The position numbers were made by a program, and so were the translations under genes. From positions 1 through 11,422 of the forward strand of contig CABVCF010000069.1 in assembly GCA_902496775.1 (NCBI GenBank): a stretch of 11,422 bases of DNA, given 5' to 3'. Source of the DNA: an uncultured Collinsella sp. GTDB lineage: Bacteria; Actinomycetota; Coriobacteriia; Coriobacteriales; Coriobacteriaceae. Every line of letters begins with the position of its first letter. Position 1 is the stretch's first letter. This document shows, one piece after another, positions 1-7,121 of the stretch. The notes under the pieces are model-generated. The model was not told where the DNA came from, ran no database searches, and saw only the letters and a list, made by a program, of their open reading frames with translations.

Positions 1-357
1 GCCGCCAAAGCCGCCATTGCCAATAAAGAAGCCGACCACCGCAGCGATCACGACTGCAACCACAAAGGCGGCGATCATCGTCTTCTTGTGCTTGGATACG
101 CGATCGTCTTCATCGGAACCCAGGATATCGTCGTCCTCATCCTGGGCCTCGGGCATCAGATTCTTGTCAGCGGCATCCGCGGCAATCTGAGCCTCCAGGC
201 GGGCGTCCTCCTCCTCGGCCGTCGTACCGGCAGCAATGTGCTCGGCAGACGTACCGGCGACCAGATCGATCTTCTCGTCCTCATCACCGTCGGGTCCTTC
301 GCCGCGCTCGATGATCTGGATGCCGTCGATCTCGTCCTTCTTTTGAATCAGACCCAT
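1..357 (-). CDS. Acidic single-pass membrane protein (N-terminal part, cut by window edge)
   Basis: The first 119 residues are visible and the frame is open to base 1, so the C-terminus is missing. The start is ATG at 355-357, with AAGGAG 8 nt upstream. Residues 1-88 are strongly acidic (many Asp/Glu, including runs such as EEED and DEDDD) and without obvious fold, so probably a flexible cytoplasmic segment. A KHKK cluster precedes a hydrophobic helix at about 94-113 (Ala/Val rich), followed by a Gly/Asn-rich stretch at the edge. The positive charges just before the helix predict the N-terminus inside and the missing domain outside the cell. I do not recognise the family; an exported domain anchored by this helix is likely but cannot be seen. 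It lies 126 bp downstream of the icd stop, beyond a hairpin, so it is probably a separate transcription unit. Confidence 0.75.
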   Translation of the reverse strand, partial: MGLIQKKDEIDGIQIIERGEGPDGDEDEKIDLVAGTSAEHIAAGTTAEEEDARLEAQIAADAADKNLMPEAQDEDDDILGSDEDDRVSKHKKTMIAAFVVAVVIAAVVGFFIGNGGFGG

Positions 358-395
358 ATCAGTTACTCCTTGTTAGGAAACATAGTCCGCAATAG

Positions 396-424
396 AATAC
401 GCCCGACAGAGCGCCGGGCGTATT
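396..424 (-). terminator. Hairpin, likely terminator after icd
   Basis: A perfect 10-bp inverted repeat (AATACGCCCG / CGGGCGTATT) has a 9-nt loop and lies between the icd stop and the next start. On the minus strand the stem is followed by CTATT, a weak U-tract, so termination may be partial. A rival reading is a read-through attenuator for the gene at the left edge. Confidence 0.55.
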
Positions 425-483
425 GATTCTCAGGTTATACGCAAACACTTAAGTACTATTTAGGCGTTTGCAGTCTGCATGCC

Positions 484-1569
484 TTAGGCCAGGTGCGCGA
501 TAACGGCATCGGCAAAGGCCTGCGTGCCCACAGCGCCCTCAACGGAGCCGGTCTGGGCACGACGAACGTCGCCGGTAACCTGCTCACCCTCGTCGAGCGT
601 GGTAGAAACGGCGGCGCGAATGCGATTGGCCGCGTCGTTCTCGCCCAGGTGATCGAGCATCATAGCCGCAGACAGAATCTCGGCCGTGGGGTTAGCGATA
701 TCCTGGCCAGCGATATCGGGCGCGGAGCCGTGCGTTGCCTCAAAGATTGCGCAGTCGGCACCGATGTTGGAGCCAGGAGCCATACCCAGACCGCCCACTA
801 GGCCGGCGCACAGGTCGCTCACGATGTCGCCGTACAGGTTGGGCAGCACCAGGACATCGAAGTCGTTGGGGTTCTGGACCAGGCCCATGCAGGTGGCGTC
901 GACAATCTTGTCGTTGAACTCGATATCGGGATAGTTGGCGGCCACCTCGCGCGCCACGCGCAGGAACAGGCCGTCGGTCGCCTTCATGATGTTGGCCTTA
1001 TGCACGGCCGTCACCTTTTTGCGGCCGCAGCGGCGAGCATACTCAAAGGCATACTCCACAATGCGGCGGCTCTTGGCGATAGAGATCGGCTTGATCGAGA
1101 TCGCGGAATCGGCGGCGAAGGTCTTTTGACCCGAACGCTCGACGAGCTGCGAGAGCTCCTCGACCTCGGCAGTGCCCTCATCGAACTCGATGCCGGCGTA
1201 GAGGTCCTCGGTGTTCTCGCGCACGATAACCAGGTCGACATCGCGGAAGCGCGAGCCGTCGCCCGGCTGCGACAGGCAGGGGCGCACGCAGGCGTACAGG
1301 TCGAAGTGCTTGCGCAGGGCCACGTTAACGCTGCGGAAACCCGTGCCGACCGGCGTGGTGATGGGGCCCTTGATGGCAACCTTGGTCTCGGCGACCGCAT
1401 CGAGCACGTGCTGGGGCAGCGGCGTGCCAAACTCGTCCATGACGCCGGCACCGGCCTCCTGGACGTTCCAGTTGATCTGGACACCGGTGGCCTCGACCAC
1501 GCGGCGCATGGCCTGCGTAATCTCGGGACCGATACCGTCACCGGGAATCAGGACTACATCGTGCGCCAT
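484..1569 (-). CDS. icd: Isocitrate dehydrogenase, NAD-type
   Basis: This 361-residue decarboxylating dehydrogenase belongs to the isocitrate/isopropylmalate dehydrogenase family and should convert isocitrate to 2-oxoglutarate in the cytosol. Visible signatures are IPGDGIGPEI at 8-17, SVNVALRK at 80-87 (substrate loop), the R96 region, VRENTEDLYAG at 116-126, HKANIMK at 190-196 (catalytic Lys191), and NLYGDIVSDL at 244-253 with metal ligands Asp248 and Asp252. After HGSAP the sequence has Asp285-Ile286 where NADP enzymes such as E. coli Icd have Lys-Tyr, so NAD+ is the likely cofactor. The loop SVNVALRK separates it from isopropylmalate dehydrogenases. The ATG has AGGAG upstream, overlapping the end of the HEAT-repeat gene (6-bp gap), which suggests translational coupling. 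It is the last gene of the four-gene operon; no aconitase or citrate synthase is nearby. Confidence 0.93.
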   Translation of the reverse strand: MAHDVVLIPGDGIGPEITQAMRRVVEATGVQINWNVQEAGAGVMDEFGTPLPQHVLDAVAETKVAIKGPITTPVGTGFRSVNVALRKHFDLYACVRPCLSQPGDGSRFRDVDLVIVRENTEDLYAGIEFDEGTAEVEELSQLVERSGQKTFAADSAISIKPISIAKSRRIVEYAFEYARRCGRKKVTAVHKANIMKATDGLFLRVAREVAANYPDIEFNDKIVDATCMGLVQNPNDFDVLVLPNLYGDIVSDLCAGLVGGLGMAPGSNIGADCAIFEATHGSAPDIAGQDIANPTAEILSAAMMLDHLGENDAANRIRAAVSTTLDEGEQVTGDVRRAQTGSVEGAVGTQAFADAVIAHLA

Positions 1570-1575
1570 AATCTG

Positions 1576-2274
1576 TTACTCCTCGTCTTCGGCGTCGTCA
1601 GATTTTTTAACGCTAGCACGCTTCTTCTTTTTGGAGAGATCCAGGCCAAAACGTTTAACAAGCATTTCGCAAATCTCGCTCGAACGGGCCTTGAGATAGC
1701 TGCCCTTACCGTTCTCGGCATCGAACTTAAGGCGCAGCGCAAGCTTCTCGGCAACCTCGGCGTCAATCTCGCCCTGGCCAAACTCGTACAGGCAACCGAG
1801 CATGTCGCGATACTCAAGGTCGCCGTGGTAGCACTGGATGGCCTCGTCCAGGATGGGCCAAGCCTCGCGCGAACGCTCGACGCTCGTGGCGCCCCACACG
1901 CACAGCAGGCGGAAGGCGGCATAGCGCAGCGTGGAGGAAATCTCGTCGAACAGCGCGGTCTCGGCGCCCTCAAAGGCATCGCCCAGCTGCTCGGGGCAGG
2001 TGGTAGCGAGCGCCGTCAGGGCATCGAGGGCCTCCCAGCGGGTCTGCGCCTCGGGGCGGTCGAGCGCCTCGATCAGCGCGGGCACGCAGGGCACGACGCG
2101 CTGCGGATCGCGCTCGGCAAGCAGGTGCAGCACGCGGGCGGCAAACTGGCGGATGCGGCGCGTGGGGCAGCCGAGCTCCTTGACCAGACGGTCGACGGCG
2201 TTCTCGTTCTCCTCTGCCAGCTGAAGCTGTGCCAGCTCCTCGTCGGTGAGCTGTTCATCTTTGTTTTCTGCCAT
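1576..2274 (-). CDS. HEAT-repeat domain protein
   Basis: This is a 232-residue soluble protein. After an acidic N-terminus (1-25, Glu/Gln/Leu rich) there are paired helices typical of HEAT/armadillo repeats at about 24-56, 60-97 and 101-135, with a further helical region to about 208. The protein ends in a basic patch (KKKKRASVKK) followed by an acidic end (SDDAEDEE). HEAT solenoids bind other proteins or carry enzymatic activity in a few subfamilies (DNA glycosylases of the AlkC/AlkD type); I see no evidence for the latter, so a scaffold or adaptor role is the cautious reading. The start is supported by AGAGG 5 nt before the ATG. It sits between the membrane protein (15-bp gap) and icd (6-bp gap), so it is co-transcribed with them; a functional link to the dehydrogenases is only inferred from that. 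Confidence 0.85.
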   Translation of the reverse strand: MAENKDEQLTDEELAQLQLAEENENAVDRLVKELGCPTRRIRQFAARVLHLLAERDPQRVVPCVPALIEALDRPEAQTRWEALDALTALATTCPEQLGDAFEGAETALFDEISSTLRYAAFRLLCVWGATSVERSREAWPILDEAIQCYHGDLEYRDMLGCLYEFGQGEIDAEVAEKLALRLKFDAENGKGSYLKARSSEICEMLVKRFGLDLSKKKKRASVKKSDDAEDEE

Positions 2275-2289
2275 AGTTACCTCTTCTTA

Positions 2290-2718
2290 CTATTTCTTAG
2301 CGTGCTTGCCAGCACCCTTGCTGTCATCGGTGACCGAGATGAGCTGTCGGTCGGCCGCGCCATTGCGACGCGCACGGCGGCGTTCCTCAGCGTCGCCCGC
2401 GTCGGCGGCGGCGCGATGAGCCTTGTTGACGTTAAAGACCTCGTCGTGCTTGCGCCACGGACCGACGGACTCGCCAAAGCTCATCTTAAGGCCGGCGATA
2501 AAGCCGCCGAGCCAGCCGATCGGCGCAAACTGCACCAGCGGGAACAGCGAGAACACCCAGGTCAGTAGGACGACTGCCGCCGCTCCTGCAAAATTGGCAA
2601 TCCAGTAGTCGCGCTTGGTGATCACGCGCTTTTCGCACGCCCACTGGCCGCACAAAAAGCCAATGTAGATCGCAAAGAGAAAGAGCACCAGCGCTAGTAC
2701 CACGAACGTCCAGCTCAT
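2290..2718 (-). CDS. Small membrane protein, two predicted helices and charged tail
   Basis: This is a 142-residue protein of unrecognised family. Hydrophobic helices are at about 4-24 and 38-60, with a short hydrophobic Gly-rich segment at 66-80 that could be a third, shorter helix. Residues 85-142 are hydrophilic and rich in Arg, Lys, Ala and Asp (a RRRARR cluster near 113-118), predicted to be cytoplasmic. I chose the ATG at 2716-2718 rather than an upstream start at 2754, because GGGGAG lies at suitable distance and the longer version would overlap the upstream gene by 31 bp in another frame. The ribosome binding site overlaps the stop of the oxidoreductase gene, indicating coupling. Its role in the operon is unknown. 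Confidence 0.78.
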   Translation of the reverse strand: MSWTFVVLALVLFLFAIYIGFLCGQWACEKRVITKRDYWIANFAGAAAVVLLTWVFSLFPLVQFAPIGWLGGFIAGLKMSFGESVGPWRKHDEVFNVNKAHRAAADAGDAEERRRARRNGAADRQLISVTDDSKGAGKHAKK

Positions 2719-2723
2719 GGGCG

Positions 2724-3731
2724 CTACTCCCCGTGATGGTGGCCGCAGCAGCACTCATGGCCGTCGCCGTGCGCGCCGCAACCGCAGCCGTCCTCGTGAG
2801 CGCCATGCTCCTCAGGACGATACTGCGACCAGTCCAGACCGGCGGCGATGGCGTCGGCCTCCTCCTTGTAGAGGACCGTGATGGCCTGGGTGCCCAGCTT
2901 GGCGCCACCGATGGCGTCGAGCATGTCGTAGAGCGTAAAGGCCACGTCGGCGCCGGGCAGCGCGAGCTCGCGGTCATCGGCATAGGCGAGCGCCAGGCGC
3001 AGGTCCTTAATAAAGTGCTCGACCATAAAGCCGGGCTTGTAGTCGCCGTCGAGCGCCTTGGGAGCCAGGCTCTCCATGGCACCGGACTTGCCGGTACCGC
3101 CCAGGATCATCTGGCGGGTCTTCTCCAGGTCAAGGCCGCTCAGCTCGGCAAATGCCATGGCGTCTGCCATGCCGACCATGCAGGCGCCCAGCGACACCTG
3201 GTTGGCGAGCTTGGCAGCCTGGCCCTTGCCGGCACCGTCGAAGCAGCAGATGGTTGCCGCAAAGGTGGCAAGGATGTCGCGGACCGGCGCGATATCGTTC
3301 TCGGTAGCGCCCACGATAGCCGTAAGCGTGCCGGCGATAGCACCCGACTCGCCGCCGGTGACGGGGCAGTCAAACGCCATGCGGCCGGAAACCTGGGCGG
3401 CCTCGGCAATGTCGCGCGCCAGCTCGGGCGAGCTCGTGGTGAGGTCAATCAGGACCGCGCCGGGCTTAGTGCACGCGAGCAGGCCGTCGCCCGCCAGGTA
3501 GAGCTCCTCGACCTCGGAGGGATAGCCCACCATGGTAAAGACGACATCGGCGTTAGCCACGGCATCGGCCGGCGTATCGGCCCAGGCGGCACCGCGCTCG
3601 ATAAGCGCGACAGCCTTGGACTTGGTGCGGTTGTTGACCGTGACGGGATAGCCGGCATCCAGGATGTGACCGGCGATGGGGGCACCCATGATTCCGGTGC
3701 CGATAAATGCGACGGAGAGCTTGTTTGCCAT
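2724..3731 (-). CDS. 3-hydroxyisobutyrate dehydrogenase-like oxidoreductase with His/Cys-rich tail
   Basis: This 335-residue protein belongs to the 6-phosphogluconate dehydrogenase-like beta-hydroxyacid dehydrogenase family (3-hydroxyisobutyrate dehydrogenase, tartronate semialdehyde reductase). It has a Rossmann motif GTGIMG at 11-16, NRT at 34-36 after the second strand (the Arg favours NADP(H), by inference), the substrate motif DCPVTGGESG at 121-130, the catalytic Lys174 in GAGKGQAAKLAN, and KDLRLA at 242-247. The normal family fold ends around residue 300. The last 27 residues (309-335) are an addition with 7 His and 5 Cys, including CGC and CCCGHHH, that looks like a metal-binding tail. 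The exact substrate cannot be told from sequence. It is the first gene of the operon reading to icd; the upstream 98 bp should hold its promoter, but no clear boxes are visible. The start ATG has GGAAAGG upstream. Confidence 0.9.
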   Translation of the reverse strand: MANKLSVAFIGTGIMGAPIAGHILDAGYPVTVNNRTKSKAVALIERGAAWADTPADAVANADVVFTMVGYPSEVEELYLAGDGLLACTKPGAVLIDLTTSSPELARDIAEAAQVSGRMAFDCPVTGGESGAIAGTLTAIVGATENDIAPVRDILATFAATICCFDGAGKGQAAKLANQVSLGACMVGMADAMAFAELSGLDLEKTRQMILGGTGKSGAMESLAPKALDGDYKPGFMVEHFIKDLRLALAYADDRELALPGADVAFTLYDMLDAIGGAKLGTQAITVLYKEEADAIAAGLDWSQYRPEEHGAHEDGCGCGAHGDGHECCCGHHHGE

Positions 3732-3829
3732 GAAACCTTTCCTTTTGGGTTGGGTGTTGTTACCAGGTTGAATACTCGATGCCAGCGTTTGGGCAGTGAG
3801 TTGGGATCGATTACGGCCGCGTTACTTGC

Positions 3830-4783
3830 CTACTGGCCGCGCACGCGGCGGGCGATGCGGTCGGAAAGCGACGCCTTGTCGGCGCGGTTCTTACCCCAAA
3901 ACGCGCAGGCCACCATGCCGGGGCCCACGTGCGAGCCGATGGTGGGGCCCACGGAGCTGCGAATGATCGTGACGTCGGCGCAGCCCTCCTCCTTGCGGAT
4001 GGCGGCTTCGAGCCAGTCGCCGTCCTTTTCGGCATCGGCCGTCATGATGGCGATGGGCATGGTGCGATCGGGCACGTAGTTCTCGCGGAACGACTTGAGG
4101 ATGGACTTGAGCGCCTTCTTGCGGCCGCGGTTGACGCCGATCAGCGACAGCGAGCCGGCCAGGTCGTAGGACAGCTCGGGTTTGACATCGAGCTTTGCCG
4201 TGAGCTGCGCCGCCGCGGGCGGAATGCGGCCGCCGGCAGCCAGCGCGTCAAAGCTCTCGAGCGTAAAGTAGCCGTGGACGTAGGTCTTTGCCTCGTTTGC
4301 CCAATCGACCAACTGCTTGGCGGTCAGTCCCGCCGAACGCTGGCGCACGGCCTCGAGCGCCAAGAGCGCACCGGTCGCGCAGGGCAGAGCGTTGTCGACC
4401 ACGTAAAGCTCAAAATCGGGATACTCGGCGCGCACGGCATCTGCCGCCTGGCACGCGGAGTTGTAGCTCGACGACAGCGCCGAGGTAAAGCACAGGTAGA
4501 CCGTGGGCGTGCCCTCTTTGGCGCACTCGGTAAAGAACTCGATATAGCGACCGAGCGACACAGCCGAGGTGGACACGCGGGCACCGGCGCGCATGCGGTC
4601 GTAGAACTCCTTGGGTGTGATGCTCGACCAGATGTCATCCGTGCGCTCCTCGCCATCGATAATGAAGGGGAAACCCAGGATATCGACATCGAGGTTCGCG
4701 GCGACCTCGGGGCTAAAGTCGCAGCAGGTATCGACGACGATGCGGCAACGGTCCGAATGACCGGCGGATGCGGCCTTGTCCAT
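3830..4783 (-). CDS. DegV family fatty-acid-binding protein
   Basis: This 317-residue cytosolic DegV-family protein belongs to a family whose characterised members (FakB) bind a fatty acid and present it to the kinase FakA for phosphorylation. It begins with RIVVDTCCDFSPE (usual DegV N-terminal strand and Asp-Ser region), has STSAVS at 71-76 and CFTSALSSSYNSA at 98-110 (the two ligand-binding Ser/Thr loops), GRIPP in the middle, GVNRGRKKALK, and the C-terminal SVGPTIGSHVGPGMVACAFWG characteristic of the family. The start is the ATG at 4781-4783, 8 nt after AAGGAG; a TTG just before it (4784-4786) is too close to the SD to be preferred. No FakA homologue is in the window. The gene starts just after the hpf terminator, leaving almost no room for a promoter of its own. 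Confidence 0.92.
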   Translation of the reverse strand: MDKAASAGHSDRCRIVVDTCCDFSPEVAANLDVDILGFPFIIDGEERTDDIWSSITPKEFYDRMRAGARVSTSAVSLGRYIEFFTECAKEGTPTVYLCFTSALSSSYNSACQAADAVRAEYPDFELYVVDNALPCATGALLALEAVRQRSAGLTAKQLVDWANEAKTYVHGYFTLESFDALAAGGRIPPAAAQLTAKLDVKPELSYDLAGSLSLIGVNRGRKKALKSILKSFRENYVPDRTMPIAIMTADAEKDGDWLEAAIRKEEGCADVTIIRSSVGPTIGSHVGPGMVACAFWGKNRADKASLSDRIARRVRGQ

Positions 4784-4801
4784 CAAAGCGACTCCTTACG
4801 T

Positions 4802-4833
4802 AAAAAGGCGGCCACCCGCATGGGATGGCCGCC
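4802..4833 (-). terminator. Rho-independent terminator after hpf
   Basis: GGCGGCCA pairs with TGGCCGCC (4807-4814 / 4826-4833), extended inside by CCC/GGG around a GCAT loop with one bulged A. On the minus strand it is followed directly by TTTTT (4802-4806). It sits 29 bp after the hpf stop and 18 bp before the DegV start. Confidence 0.9.
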
Positions 4834-4836
4834 AAC

Positions 4837-4858
4837 CGTTAACTCATGCAAGTTAACG
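4837..4858. repeat. Short inverted repeat CGTTAAC / GTTAACG
   Basis: A perfect 7-bp inverted repeat with an 8-nt loop lies between the hpf stop and its terminator. Each arm contains the self-complementary GTTAAC. It could extend the terminator structure, protect the mRNA 3' end, or bind a dimeric regulator of the downstream DegV gene; the sequence does not decide. Confidence 0.5.
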
Positions 4859-4862
4859 TATT

Positions 4863-5447
4863 TTACTCGTCAAGTGTTTCGATGCGGGGCTTGATGATGC
4901 CATATCCACCATTCTTACGGTGATACACCACATTGATGAGGCCAGTCGTCGCGTTCTCGAACACGTAGAAGTCGTGGCCGAGCAGATCTGTCTGCACCAG
5001 CGCCTGCTCCTCAGTCATCGGGGTGACGTCGATAACCTTCTCGCGGACGAGCAGGTCGTCCTCTTCCTCGGGCAGCAGCAGGTCGGCCAGATCCTCGACG
5101 CGCTCGACCGGCGCAACATCCGCGGCGCTGGCACCACCCTGGCGGTTGTCCACGACCTTGGTCTTGAACTTGCGCAGCTGGCGGGTGACCTTGTCGGCGG
5201 AGAGATCGATGGCGGCATACATATCTGCACCGTGCTCGGCAACGCGAATCACCGAACCGCGGGCACGAACCGTAACCTCGACGATTGCCGGGTTGGGGTT
5301 CGAGGGGTTCTTCTCATAGCGAAGTACAACGTCGACCGTCATGGGCTCGATATCGAAAACCTTGAGCGCCTCGCCGATCTTCTCATCCACATGCGCACGC
5401 AGAGCATCGGTTACCGTCGTCTTGCGTCCAGAAACCTTGATATCCAT
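4863..5447 (-). CDS. hpf: Ribosome hibernation promoting factor, long form
   Basis: This 194-residue long-form HPF/YfiA-family protein binds the 30S subunit in the mRNA/tRNA channel and, through its C-terminal domain, joins two 70S ribosomes into inactive 100S dimers in stationary phase. Residues 1-100 are the N-terminal ribosome-binding domain (MDIKVSGRKTTVTDALR..., basic end at QLRKFKTK). Residues 103-133 are an Ala/Glu/Asp-rich linker, and 134-190 are the dimerisation domain (REKVIDVTPMT, FYVFENATTGLINVVYHRKNGGYGIIKPR). The start is the ATG at 5445-5447 with GGAG 6 nt upstream, because homologues begin with this strand; an open extension to 5507 has no ribosome binding site. It has its own terminator. 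In many bacteria hpf lies near comF and secA; comF is present here about 5 kb upstream. Confidence 0.95.
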   Translation of the reverse strand: MDIKVSGRKTTVTDALRAHVDEKIGEALKVFDIEPMTVDVVLRYEKNPSNPNPAIVEVTVRARGSVIRVAEHGADMYAAIDLSADKVTRQLRKFKTKVVDNRQGGASAADVAPVERVEDLADLLLPEEEDDLLVREKVIDVTPMTEEQALVQTDLLGHDFYVFENATTGLINVVYHRKNGGYGIIKPRIETLDE

Positions 5448-5568
5448 ACGTGGCTCCAATCTGCCTCGGGGACTTACTGTACTGGCTATGTACCCATTGC
5501 CGTGCATTTAATCACGCGGATTCCTAAAGACCCGAATAACGATTGCTTGATACCGCATACCGAAGTCT

Positions 5569-5592
5569 CGCACTTTTCTGTGGCAAAGTGCG
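5569..5592 (-). promoter_or_regulatory. Perfect inverted repeat in the hpf leader
   Basis: CGCACTTT (5569-5576) and AAAGTGCG (5585-5592) form an 8-bp perfect stem with an 8-nt loop, 122 bp before the hpf start. There is no U-tract, so it is not a classical terminator. It could be an operator or an RNA element controlling hpf; no known family is recognised. Confidence 0.4.
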
Positions 5593-5664
5593 CTATAGGA
5601 GGGGGCCGGCGGCTTTGTATTTGGTCCTGAAAATTGGCTTTGACCTGCTAGTTTTATTGGGATG

Positions 5665-5698
5665 AAAAAGCCGGGCTCCCCCATCGGGGAAGCCCGGC
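5665..5698 (-). terminator. Rho-independent terminator after the lipoprotein gene
   Basis: GCCGGGCT pairs with AGCCCGGC, extended by CCCC/GGGG around a short loop (5670-5698) with one bulged A, and is followed on the minus strand by TTTTT (5665-5669). It lies 66 bp after the lipoprotein stop. Confidence 0.92.
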
Positions 5699-5764
5699 AG
5701 TGCGTGTTGAAACCGTGAAGAGGTGTCCTTTCCAACGTATAGGAGACACCACCCCTAGCAATAA

Positions 5765-6772
5765 CTAGCTATTGAGTTTGTTAATGTCGTCGTCGGTGAT
5801 GGCGCCTTCCTGGCTGGACGATTTGTCCTCGGAGGATGCGGTCTCATTGTTGGAATCGGAGGACTCGCTGCCGGAGGACGTGGTCTCACTGGACTCAGAG
5901 TCGCCCGGCTGCACGTTAGCGCCCGAAACCGTCTTAGTGGTGAGGTCGTAGGGCATCGTGCCATACCAGACAGAGTGGACCGCCTCGAGCGTACCGTCGA
6001 CCGTGATGTCGTCGAGGGCATCGCTCACGGCACGGCACAGTTCGTCATTGGACGAGAGGCCCGCAACACCAAGCGTCGAGGGCGCCTCGAGCGCACCGAC
6101 ATAGGAGACCTCGCTCATCAGGCGTGCAAGGTAGCCGCCGGCCGTGGAGTCGCAGATCACATAGTCGACCTCGCCGGACTCGAGCGCCTCAAAGCACTCG
6201 TTGATGTTGGAGTAGGTCTTTTGGTTGGCGGTGATGCTCTGCTTAGCAAGCGCCTCCTGCGAGGCCGAGGACGTCTGAACGCCCAGGGTGGACGTGTTAA
6301 GGGTATCGGTGGAAACGCTTAGCGACCCACCATCGCTAGTTTTACCGAACACGGAAGTGGCATCGTACAGGCAGGTGCCGAGCGAGCTAATGTCCCCATC
6401 CGTGGAGTTGATCTCGCCGATAAAGATATCGGCCTTTTTGTCGCCGAGCGCGGAACCTGCCGAGGACGCATCGACAAAGGCGACCTTAAGGCCCATGCGG
6501 CTTGCGAGGGCGCGGGCGGCGTCAACCGCATACCCCGTGAGCTCGCCGTCGGCGTCCTGCATGGCCTGCGGCGCATCGGAAGTATCGAGGGCGACCGTCA
6601 GGGTTCCGGGAGTGACCAGGGCGTCGTCCGACACCGCCGGCGTGACGGTCTCGTACTCGATCTGGTCGATCGTGGGAGTCGTGAACGTAGACAGCGGGTT
6701 GAACGCGCATCCGCTCAGGCCCAAAACGGCGATGACCGCTGCGGTCCCAGCACCTAACCGAGCCGCGTGCAT
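5765..6772 (-). CDS. Solute-binding lipoprotein (family 3-like), no permease nearby
   Basis: This is a 335-residue exported lipoprotein. A short basic N-terminus and hydrophobic segment (5-21) end in the lipobox LSGC with lipidated Cys22. Residues 55-270 resemble a type 2 periplasmic binding protein of ABC transporter family 3 (amino-acid type): TPGTLTVALDTSDAP, then DADGELTGYAVDAARALASRMGLKVAFVD, the usual strand-helix opening, and EALESGEVDYVICDST later. Residues 290-335 form a Ser/Glu/Asp tail without predicted fold. The start is the ATG at 6770-6772, 8 nt after AGGGG; ATG 6788-6790 adds six residues but has a weaker site. The frame stays open up to 7180, but no start there has a ribosome binding site. 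No permease or ATPase gene is adjacent, so it may serve a transporter encoded elsewhere or act as a sensor. The ligand cannot be predicted. Confidence 0.87.
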   Translation of the reverse strand: MHAARLGAGTAAVIAVLGLSGCAFNPLSTFTTPTIDQIEYETVTPAVSDDALVTPGTLTVALDTSDAPQAMQDADGELTGYAVDAARALASRMGLKVAFVDASSAGSALGDKKADIFIGEINSTDGDISSLGTCLYDATSVFGKTSDGGSLSVSTDTLNTSTLGVQTSSASQEALAKQSITANQKTYSNINECFEALESGEVDYVICDSTAGGYLARLMSEVSYVGALEAPSTLGVAGLSSNDELCRAVSDALDDITVDGTLEAVHSVWYGTMPYDLTTKTVSGANVQPGDSESSETTSSGSESSDSNNETASSEDKSSSQEGAITDDDINKLNS

Positions 6773-7116
6773 CAAGCTGCCCCTCACCATGTCCACTACC
6801 CTGCCTTCTGTGTCGTATACGATCCGTGCGTTGCGCGGAATATCAGGTTGTTCCCACCAGCTGACCTGGTATTTGACCCCACACTTGCGCACCGGGGTGT
6901 TTGCTCGGGAGGCCGCAGCCACCTTCACGACTGACCCGCTCGCCCGCGAGGCGGTATTGCCCCAAAGAAAGTAGAACGGACGGTGCGGCTTACATCTAGG
7001 ACGCGCCATGATCGCGCCGCGCGCACGCGGTCGCTTACGTGGATCCCTTTGACCGCGTCTGTCTTGGACTAGGACGGGCATTTCGTCCGTCCGCAACCAC
7101 AGCCTGGTAGGAACGT
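6773..7116 (-). ncRNA. Long structured 5' leader of the lipoprotein mRNA (candidate)
   Basis: If transcription starts just after the TATAAT at 7122-7127, the lipoprotein mRNA has a leader of about 340 nt. Near its 5' end are two strong hairpins: GGACGG/CCGTCC at 7072-7092 (9-nt loop) and ACGCGGTC/GACCGCGT at 7025-7058 (8 bp, 18-nt loop). Further down an imperfect repeat around 6852-6886 (minus: AATACCAGGT ... ACCTGATATT) can also pair. I do not recognise a known riboswitch, T-box, SRP, tmRNA or RNase P signature. An N-terminal coding extension in the lipoprotein frame is the rival explanation, as that frame has no stop here. Confidence 0.35.
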
Positions 7117-7121
7117 AGCGC

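Larger units (their letters stand above)
5448..5764. other. Intergenic region between lipoprotein gene and hpf
   Basis: These 317 bp hold the lipoprotein terminator (5665-5698), an 8-bp inverted repeat (5569-5592) and the presumed hpf promoter and leader. I could not find a convincing pair of -10 and -35 boxes; TATAGC (5592-5597, minus) and TTGCCA (5581-5586, minus) are seen but are not properly spaced. A 75-codon open frame at 5508-5735 (minus) overlaps the terminator and is not accepted as a gene. Confidence 0.6.

Noticed and set aside
434..462. TATAAC as a -10 box for the left-edge gene
   Set aside because: The matching -35 position (TAAATA) is poor and the icd hairpin would lie downstream of it, between promoter and gene.
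1000..2568. Long plus-strand open frame of 522 codons, and similar ones at 2733-4079, 3929-4894 and 7444-8916
   Set aside because: They are antisense to clear genes (icd, HEAT protein, oxidoreductase, DegV protein, transposase), have no family signature or ribosome binding site, and arise from GC-rich codon bias.
5508..5735. 75-codon minus-strand open frame upstream of hpf
   Set aside because: It runs across the lipoprotein terminator and the leader hairpin and looks like no protein family.
6852..6900. Signal recognition particle RNA, suggested by ACCAGGTCAG
   Set aside because: The conserved GGAAG...GCAGCC loop motif that should follow is absent.
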